This document shows positions 58,742 through 64,000 of a DNA stretch of 64,000 nt, piece after piece. The notes under the pieces were generated by a model. It saw nothing but the letters and a program-made list of their open reading frames with translations. It did no database searches and had not been told where the DNA came from. The DNA lies in the NCBI GenBank assembly GCA_020633235.1, contig JACKEA010000001.1:930001-994000 (forward strand). Reading direction: 5' to 3'. Position 1 is the first letter of the stretch. Every line of letters begins with the position of its first letter. Source of the DNA: Polyangiaceae bacterium. GTDB taxonomy: Bacteria; Myxococcota_A; Polyangia; Polyangiales; Polyangiaceae. Position numbers and translations under genes: made by a program.

Positions 58742-59914
58742 TCAGTCTTTGACGATGTCGAACTCGTCGACGGTCTGATTGTCCACCGTCTTGAAGTAGC
58801 CGTGGGCCTTCTTGGCGTCGCCCCCAACGTTGAAGTCGACGAACAAGGCGCCGTACTTCGCGTTTTGATTGGAGGTGTAGATGAAGCCCCATTCCTGCTT
58901 GCAGCCGTAGGGGTAGCTGGCGGGCAGACACAGGAGCTGCGGCCGGATGCTCTGTCCGCCCAGGCCAGACACGAAGGCGAACGTCCGTCCGGGTCCGACG
59001 CACAAGGCCTTGGGATCCGAGCAGCTCGAATCCACCGTCTGATTCTGCATGTTGCTCAGGGTCTTGGTGCGCTCGTAGGAATGCTCGTGGCCGGTAGCAA
59101 TGATGCCGCCCAACTTGCGACAGTTCTCGTAAACGTCCCACCCCATCTCGTCGCCCTTGCCGCCCACCTGCATCTGCTTCTGGTTCTTGTGCCAGCTGCA
59201 GATCTTCCAGATGTGATCGTCACCGGTGAGCTGATCGTTGAGGTAGTTTGCGTACTGCGTGTTCTTGCCGTCCTCGCCGACGAACACCACCTTCAGCCCG
59301 CGATACTCGATGGCGTACTTCTGATCTGACAGATCCGGGTCGTCCGGGGTGACGTTGTTGTCCGCCATGCGCTGCTTGATGTGCGTGACGTAGCCCGACC
59401 ACGAGCCGGCGTCGTGATTGCCCACGGAAGCGAAATACGGGTACTTGGCGCCCAGGGTGTCGGTGATGGCCTGGAAGAAACCGTCGGGGTCGTTGCTGTA
59501 GTCGAAGTCGCCCTGGTGCAGGACGAAGTCGGCCTTCTCCGCCTTGATGAGCGCGAGCACGGACTTGAAATTCGCGCCCTCGCCGCTGTCGCCGATGAAC
59601 GCGACGCGCAGGTTCGGATCCGTGGCAATGCCGGAGGCCCCACCGTTGCCCGCGCTGCCGCCGCCGCCTCCGGCGCCGCTCGCTCCGCCCGTGGCGGAGC
59701 TGCCGCCGCTGCCGGCACTGGCTCCCGCGCCCGCGGTGCCGCCCGTTCCGCCGCTGCTGCCTCCGCTGCTGCCGCCGCTTCCGGACGTTCCAGCGGTGGC
59801 GCCGGAGCCGGCCGACCCGCCGGAGCCGGCGTCGTCGTCGGAGCCGCAGGCCGCGGTCATGAACAAGGAAAGTCCCAAGGCCGCCACCGGGGCGAGCCAC
59901 TCCAGCCGAACCAT
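58742..59914 (-). CDS. Secreted metallophosphoesterase lipoprotein
   Basis: A 390-residue protein with lipoprotein signal (MVRLEWLAPVAALGLSLFMTAACGS, Cys at 23) and a Ser/Gly linker to about residue 98. The calcineurin-like motifs are complete: FIGDSGEG, VLHQGDFDYSNDPDGF, SVGNHDAGSW, ICSWHKNQ and ATGHEHSYERT. Two metals and a phosphate are thus expected. The family includes purple acid phosphatases and phosphodiesterases. It ends 12 bp before the TMTC-like gene. Confidence 0.9.
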   Translation of the reverse strand: MVRLEWLAPVAALGLSLFMTAACGSDDDAGSGGSAGSGATAGTSGSGGSSGGSSGGTGGTAGAGASAGSGGSSATGGASGAGGGGGSAGNGGASGIATDPNLRVAFIGDSGEGANFKSVLALIKAEKADFVLHQGDFDYSNDPDGFFQAITDTLGAKYPYFASVGNHDAGSWSGYVTHIKQRMADNNVTPDDPDLSDQKYAIEYRGLKVVFVGEDGKNTQYANYLNDQLTGDDHIWKICSWHKNQKQMQVGGKGDEMGWDVYENCRKLGGIIATGHEHSYERTKTLSNMQNQTVDSSCSDPKALCVGPGRTFAFVSGLGGQSIRPQLLCLPASYPYGCKQEWGFIYTSNQNAKYGALFVDFNVGGDAKKAHGYFKTVDNQTVDEFDIVKD

Positions 59915-59960
59915 GACGGAAGTTTCGCCGCGTGTAGGGGGGAGCGCCAGTGCAAACGGG

Positions 59961-61316
59961 TCAGGGCAAGCGAAACACCGCAAAGTCGAGCCAACTCTCG
60001 ACGAAATCCGGAGGACGCTTCTTGCCTTTGCCGAGCTCCTGTCGCGTGGCACTCCCCCAAACCACGTATTTCGCGTCCAGCCGAGAGAAGCTCCCGGGTT
60101 CCACCTCGACGCTACTGCCCGCGTGCTCGAAGCGAACGCGATAGTCGTGCCGGACGCGGTCGCCTTCGGGCTGCGCCATGCGTTCCGCGCCGCGCGTGAC
60201 GCTGAAGTCCTTCGCCTTCGAGCTGCTACTGCCGACCTCGAACACCAGCTCCCCCTCGGGGCTGCGCGCCACCACGTGATGACGCCGGTTCGGGCCGCCC
60301 CCATGGGCCAGTATCTCGAGTACCAGCGCGTCCCCCGCAGCCACCGGCGACGGCAGCTCCGGAGGGGTGGAGAGCTGCAGTACGCGACCGCCGTCCAGCT
60401 GGAAGGTCAGCCGCTCCGCTTCGCGCGAGACTCCCTTCACGGTGACCTGGATGCTCTTGCCGGCGGAGGGCGCGCGGGTCACCCGCACGTTGCCGCCCAT
60501 CGCAGCGAAGTCCGGGCCCGGAGTCGGCTTCGCCTCGACGGCGGGCTCCGTGAGCGACGCCGTTTCCGGCTCGGGTCCGAGCACCGGCAAGAAGACGTTG
60601 CCCTGGAGCTCCAGCACCGACCGCTCCCGGGCGCTTGTAAACACGAACAGCCAGCGCTGTCCCGCGTGCACGGCGCCTTCCAGCTCTGCGCGATACGCGG
60701 CCAGCACCTTTCCGTTCTCCCGCACGCGGGTCACTGCTGCGTCGCGCTCTGGAGCCAGCCAATGACGCTCGAACTCGAGGTTCAGCCCCGGCACGCGAGC
60801 GCTCCAGCGCATGTCCTGGCCGCGGGAGCCGCCCTCGAAGAACTCCGAGGTCGGTACCGGCTTGCCGTCGGCAGTGAGCTCGACGTTGGGCGCAACCCAG
60901 CGGGCGTCGCCGATTGCGCCGACGAGGGCCAAGCGTTGCCGCGCCGGGTCCCCGCGGCAGCCATCGAGCTCGAAGGCAGACAGCCAGCCACCGTCGCCGC
61001 CCAGCTTCACGCCGTGTCCCGCGGTCGTGATGCAAGCGCCCGTCGTGTCGATGACCGTGAGCTCCGGAGCGGGTGAAAGCTCCTCGCGATCGGCGACCTC
61101 CAGGGATTTTCCGGGCCCTACGAGCTCGGGCCTTCCGCGTTGGGTCGGCGCGGAGGCCGCGGGCCCCAGCACCACGAAGGTGCGGCCCACGGCGTCCACC
61201 ACCCGGTACACCGAACCCGACGGCGGCAGCGGCGGTGGCGCGGCCACGCGCTTCGCCGGGCCGGCGCCGCACGACAGCATGACGCAGGCGCCCAGGATGG
61301 CGAGCGTTCGAGTCAT
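59961..61316 (-). CDS. Lipoprotein, unknown function
   Basis: A 451-residue protein with signal MTRTLAILGACVMLSCGAG (lipobox LSC, Cys 16), then a Pro-rich stretch. Mostly beta with repeating segments (VYRVVDAVGRTFVVLG, RWSARVPGLNLEFERHWLAPERDAAV, RDYRVRFEHAGSSVEVEPGSFS) that resemble a beta-propeller or lectin-like fold. No motif known. It overlaps the ferritin-like gene by 4 nt (ATGA). Confidence 0.55.
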   Translation of the reverse strand: MTRTLAILGACVMLSCGAGPAKRVAAPPPLPPSGSVYRVVDAVGRTFVVLGPAASAPTQRGRPELVGPGKSLEVADREELSPAPELTVIDTTGACITTAGHGVKLGGDGGWLSAFELDGCRGDPARQRLALVGAIGDARWVAPNVELTADGKPVPTSEFFEGGSRGQDMRWSARVPGLNLEFERHWLAPERDAAVTRVRENGKVLAAYRAELEGAVHAGQRWLFVFTSARERSVLELQGNVFLPVLGPEPETASLTEPAVEAKPTPGPDFAAMGGNVRVTRAPSAGKSIQVTVKGVSREAERLTFQLDGGRVLQLSTPPELPSPVAAGDALVLEILAHGGGPNRRHHVVARSPEGELVFEVGSSSSKAKDFSVTRGAERMAQPEGDRVRHDYRVRFEHAGSSVEVEPGSFSRLDAKYVVWGSATRQELGKGKKRPPDFVESWLDFAVFRLP

Positions 61317-61756
61317 GTGCCGTAGTCGCGGAGCATCTTCTTGAGCTCGATCTGGTGTCGCTCCTCTTGCCCGATCATGGTGCGAGCGAACTCCTCCAGG
61401 TAGATGCTGGAGCTTTCCACGGTGGCCAAGAGCTCCTTGTAGCGATGCACGGCCTCGAGCTCGTGGTTCAGGCTCTCCGTCAAGATGGCTCGGATGCTGT
61501 GCTCGTTGCTCTCCGCAATGGGACCGATGTGCATCGAGGGGTGACCCTCGAGTCCGGTCAGCAGCTCTCCCGCTTGTTGCGCGTGCAGCAGCGATTCCTG
61601 AGCCTGCAGTTTGAGGAAGTCCACGATTGGAATGCGGTTGGGACCGCTGACCATCAGCGCATAGTGCGTGTAGCGCACCACGCCGGCGAGCTCGTGCTCC
61701 AGAATGGTATTCAGGATTGCAATGGTCTTCTCGACGTCCAGATCACGCAGGGGCAT
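61313..61756 (-). CDS. Ferritin-like (bacterioferritin family) protein
   Basis: A 147-residue four-helix protein starting MPLRDLDVEKTIAILNTILE. Ligand-bearing helices are seen: LEHELAGVVRYTHYAL, LQAQESLLHAQQAGELL, TESLNHELEAVHRYKELL and GQEERHQIELKKMLRD. The ExxH-like pairs fit a diiron site, though in helix 2 the spacing (ESLLH) is not the usual ExxH, so iron chemistry may differ from bacterioferritin. It overlaps the downstream lipoprotein gene. Confidence 0.8.
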   Translation of the reverse strand: MPLRDLDVEKTIAILNTILEHELAGVVRYTHYALMVSGPNRIPIVDFLKLQAQESLLHAQQAGELLTGLEGHPSMHIGPIAESNEHSIRAILTESLNHELEAVHRYKELLATVESSSIYLEEFARTMIGQEERHQIELKKMLRDYGT

Positions 61757-61837
61757 GCGCAGAGTTAGAGGCCCCGCGGTCGGGGGGTCAAGCGTCGGGG
61801 CTCGCTTGGTCCGCCACAAAGCCGTACTCTCCCAGGG

Positions 61838-62662
61838 GTGAAGAGGGCCCGGCGAGTCATGGCCATCGTGACCACTCTGGCGGGGCTGTACGCTGCGCTG
61901 TGCGCGGCGGCCTATTTCGGTCAGCGGAAGATCTTGTTCCCTGCACCGGTCACCGGGGACAGCCCGGTGATGGACGGCGCCCGCATGACCGAGACCACGA
62001 GCTCCGCCGGCCGGACGGTCTACATCTTCCACTCCCCGGCCCCCAAGGGCGGCCCCACGGTGGTGCACTTCCACGGCAATGGCGAGGAGCTCGCGGATCT
62101 CGTGCCGCTGGCCTGGGCATTTCGACGCGCCGGGATTGGCTTCTTCGCAGCCGAGTACCCCGGCTATGGCCGCGCCAAGGCCTACGAGGCGACCGAAGAC
62201 AACCTCTACACCGACGCCGAGGCAGCGCTCTGGCACCTCCACAACACGTTGGGGGTGTCTCCGGAGGACGTGGTGCTGGAGGGGCAGTCGCTGGGGTCGG
62301 GGGTGGCCACGGAAATGGCCCGGCGCGGCCACGGGGTGCGCCTGGTCTTGATCTCGCCGTTCACCTCGGTGGTCGACATGGCGTCACGGATGATGCCAAT
62401 CTTGCCCGTGGGCTTCTTGGTACGGGATCGCTTCGAGAACGCAGAAAAGGCGCCCGGCGTGACGATTCCGGTACTGATCGTTCATGGTAGCGCAGATGAG
62501 GTCGTTCCCGTGAGCATGGGAAACCGTCTGGGCCAGCTCTTCCCCAACGCCACCACCTACGTCGTGGAGGGGGGGCACCACAACGACCTGTTCGTCAAGG
62601 ACGGCCGGCTCATCGTCGACCACATTGCGACCTTCGTGAAAGGCGAATACGTCACTGGTTGA
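61838..62662 (+). CDS. Alpha/beta hydrolase, ABHD13-like, membrane anchored
   Basis: A 274-residue protein with a GTG start and one N-terminal membrane helix (MAIVTTLAGLYAALCAAAYFG, residues 8-28), so it is anchored with the hydrolase domain outside. Catalytic triad: nucleophile Ser in EGQSLGSGVA, Asp in GSADEVVP and His in EGGHHNDLF. The oxyanion motif HFHGNGEE precedes it. The family (YfhR/ABHD13-like) acts on esters or acyl-proteins. A half copy of the dispersed repeat (TTGGTCCGCC) lies just upstream at 61807. Confidence 0.85.
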   Translation: MKRARRVMAIVTTLAGLYAALCAAAYFGQRKILFPAPVTGDSPVMDGARMTETTSSAGRTVYIFHSPAPKGGPTVVHFHGNGEELADLVPLAWAFRRAGIGFFAAEYPGYGRAKAYEATEDNLYTDAEAALWHLHNTLGVSPEDVVLEGQSLGSGVATEMARRGHGVRLVLISPFTSVVDMASRMMPILPVGFLVRDRFENAEKAPGVTIPVLIVHGSADEVVPVSMGNRLGQLFPNATTYVVEGGHHNDLFVKDGRLIVDHIATFVKGEYVTG

Positions 62663-62679
62663 CGCTCGGAGCTCCACCC

Positions 62680-64000
62680 TTGAGACTCACGCTCCCGCCC
62701 CCTTCTGCAGTTTTATCGCGGGTTCACGCTTCGGCGGATCCCGCGGTGCAACGCGCCGTGCGCGCGATCTTGGACTCCAGTCGCAGTCTGGAGCCTGCGG
62801 ATCCGTTCGCTGGGGCGCATCTCAACATCGCCAACGCCCTGGGGGAGGAGCGGGACGCGAGCGAGCTGCTCGAGTATTGGCGTTCGCGTGCGCCCGGCAA
62901 TCCCCGTGGCGACATGCGCTACCGTTGGGAGCTCAGTCATCGGCGCGGGGTGCGCATGCCGCCCTACGCCGAGGCCGAGAGCGAGTGGATCGCGTGGCGG
63001 GCGGCGGAACGTCCGCTGCTCGAGCGTGAACCCTTCGAGTTCGAGCAACGCTTGGCGACGCCCATCGTGCTGACCGAGAACGCGGAGCTTCTGGCGGCAG
63101 TCGCGGAAGGGGGCAGCGATCTGGCACGAGATCTGCTGGCTGAAGCGGCTCCCGTGCTACGGCGAGACTTTGCCGGATTCGTCCAGGCCCTCGACCCCTG
63201 GCAAGACACGTTCGCGTTGTGGTGCGTGACCCGCCGGCTGCGTTCCCTGGCCCTGTTGCATCCGCTGGCGGTGGCGATCGCCACCTGCTACTCGGCGACG
63301 CTGAGCGAAGCCCCGGGGCCGGTGCTCGGCATCCGTTTCCCGTTCCACCGCTTGCCGTTGGTGTCCGCCAGCGCGCAGCTCGCGTCGTCCCTGCTCTCCC
63401 TCGGCATGGAGCTCGATCTCGTCGCTGACCTGGTCGACTTCGTGGCGGCGGCGCGTCTCGAGTCCGGTGGCTGGGGAGACGCCAGCCAGGATGCCGACGT
63501 GCTCACCACGTTGGTTGCCGCGGACCTCATGGTCCGAATCGATCCATCGTTCGACTTCGAGCCCAGCCGCAAGCTCTTGGAGCGAATGCTGGGCGGTGAC
63601 GACTTGTGGCGAGCGGTGGGCCCCGAGGCGCCGTGGCTCTCCGCGGAGGTGGTCACGCTGCTGGTCGCCGCTCGGCAGCCCTTCGCCCTGCGCTTTCGCT
63701 GGCCCTACCTGCCGCCGGCGAACCGGGATCACAAGACTCGCCTGCCGTTCTTCGCCTATTTCGCGGAGCTCGCGCGTCTGTTCTCGGCACTACCCGGCCT
63801 CCAGGACGCCCCCGTCGATCTCGGCTTCATCGATTTGGTCGGCTTCCGCGCCTTCAACAACGCCTACGGTCAGGATCGCGGCGACGAAGTGCTGCGCGCC
63901 TTCGCCGAGGAGCTGGAAGGTATCGATGCCGTACGCGCCATCCGCGATGGCGGCGACGAGTTCATCCTGGTCGCAGCGCCGGAGCGTCGGGGGCTCAAAG
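62680..64000 (+). CDS. GGDEF-domain protein, 3' end outside the window
   Basis: A frame with no stop begins at TTG 62680 (LTLPPPSAVLSRVHASAD) and runs to the last base. The first ~350 residues are helical, with a GGWGDASQDADVLTTLVAADLM segment like those of squalene-cyclase-type alpha/alpha barrels. At about residue 380 a GGDEF domain starts (VDLGFIDLVGFRAFNNAYGQ, RDGGDEFILVAA), with the metal-binding Asp and the GGDEF active site kept. Diguanylate cyclase activity, making c-di-GMP, is thus possible. The N-terminal domain is probably a sensor of unknown ligand. The part after the GGDEF motif is cut off. Confidence 0.75.
   Translation, partial: MRLTLPPPSAVLSRVHASADPAVQRAVRAILDSSRSLEPADPFAGAHLNIANALGEERDASELLEYWRSRAPGNPRGDMRYRWELSHRRGVRMPPYAEAESEWIAWRAAERPLLEREPFEFEQRLATPIVLTENAELLAAVAEGGSDLARDLLAEAAPVLRRDFAGFVQALDPWQDTFALWCVTRRLRSLALLHPLAVAIATCYSATLSEAPGPVLGIRFPFHRLPLVSASAQLASSLLSLGMELDLVADLVDFVAAARLESGGWGDASQDADVLTTLVAADLMVRIDPSFDFEPSRKLLERMLGGDDLWRAVGPEAPWLSAEVVTLLVAARQPFALRFRWPYLPPANRDHKTRLPFFAYFAELARLFSALPGLQDAPVDLGFIDLVGFRAFNNAYGQDRGDEVLRAFAEELEGIDAVRAIRDGGDEFILVAAPERRGLK

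Noticed and set aside
61801..61818. CTTGGTCCGCCACAAAG as a further copy of the dispersed repeat
   Set aside because: Only one arm (TTGGTCCGCC) is present without the second palindromic arm, so it is not counted as a copy although its intergenic position fits.

Overview
The window is a high-GC stretch of chromosome from a Gram-negative bacterium, most likely a myxobacterium of the Polyangiales (Sorangium-type) group. This rests on the very high third-position GC, the abundance of lipoproteins with Gly/Ser/Ala-rich linkers behind the lipobox cysteine, the DUF1592/DUF1552 secreted pair, AgmX/GltJ-type C-terminal domains, HNH endonuclease and DUF4266/DUF3570 families, and large hybrid histidine kinases. 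It is an inference from gene content; no rRNA or other phylogenetic marker is present. Most genes sit in short operons with 1-8 nt overlaps, and convergent genes often end back to back.

Layout. 1-5.3 kb: the end of a TPR protein and two coupled lipoproteins. 5.3-6.0 kb: a VapBC toxin-antitoxin pair with a palindromic operator. 6.0-11.4 kb: lipoproteins (polysaccharide-lyase-like, formylglycine-enzyme-like, AgmX-like) and a cupin. 11.6-16.3 kb: the mobile region, with an HNH endonuclease, two almost identical IS630-type elements, and a tandem array of six ~148-bp units downstream of a tRNA-Leu(GAG) gene; every unit carries a copy of the tRNA 3' end. 17-20 kb: a porin/c-type cytochrome operon. 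20-23 kb: two divergent hybrid histidine kinases. 23-27.5 kb: a Spy-like lipoprotein, an ABC-2 exporter pair, a surface-repeat protein and a VOC protein. 27.5-30.4 kb: an overlapping operon of a methyltransferase and two RlaP/YcgL-like nucleotidyltransferases. 30.4-37.6 kb: secreted and lipoprotein genes, including an NlpC/P60-like protein and a DUF4038-type glycoside hydrolase. 37.3-40.9 kb: an overlapping operon of a zinc-ribbon pseudokinase, a vWA protein and a divergent adenylosuccinate-synthetase paralogue. 41-49.4 kb: secreted lipoproteins, a GH94-like phosphorylase, an expansin and a CBS protein. 49.5-56.5 kb: DUF1592/DUF1552 pair and a DUF4266-DUF3570-cytochrome-DUF2271 cluster. 56.5-62.7 kb: crotonase, TMTC-like membrane protein, metallophosphoesterase, ferritin-like protein and hydrolase. 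The right edge cuts a GGDEF protein.

The most unusual features are the tRNA-tail tandem array (an architecture like the E. coli tyrT/rtT locus), a dispersed intergenic element with the core GGTCCGCCGCGGAACC present about nine times, the pseudokinase/vWA/PurA-like operon, and the paired RlaP-like nucleotidyltransferases. All functions are predictions from sequence reading; no searches were run.
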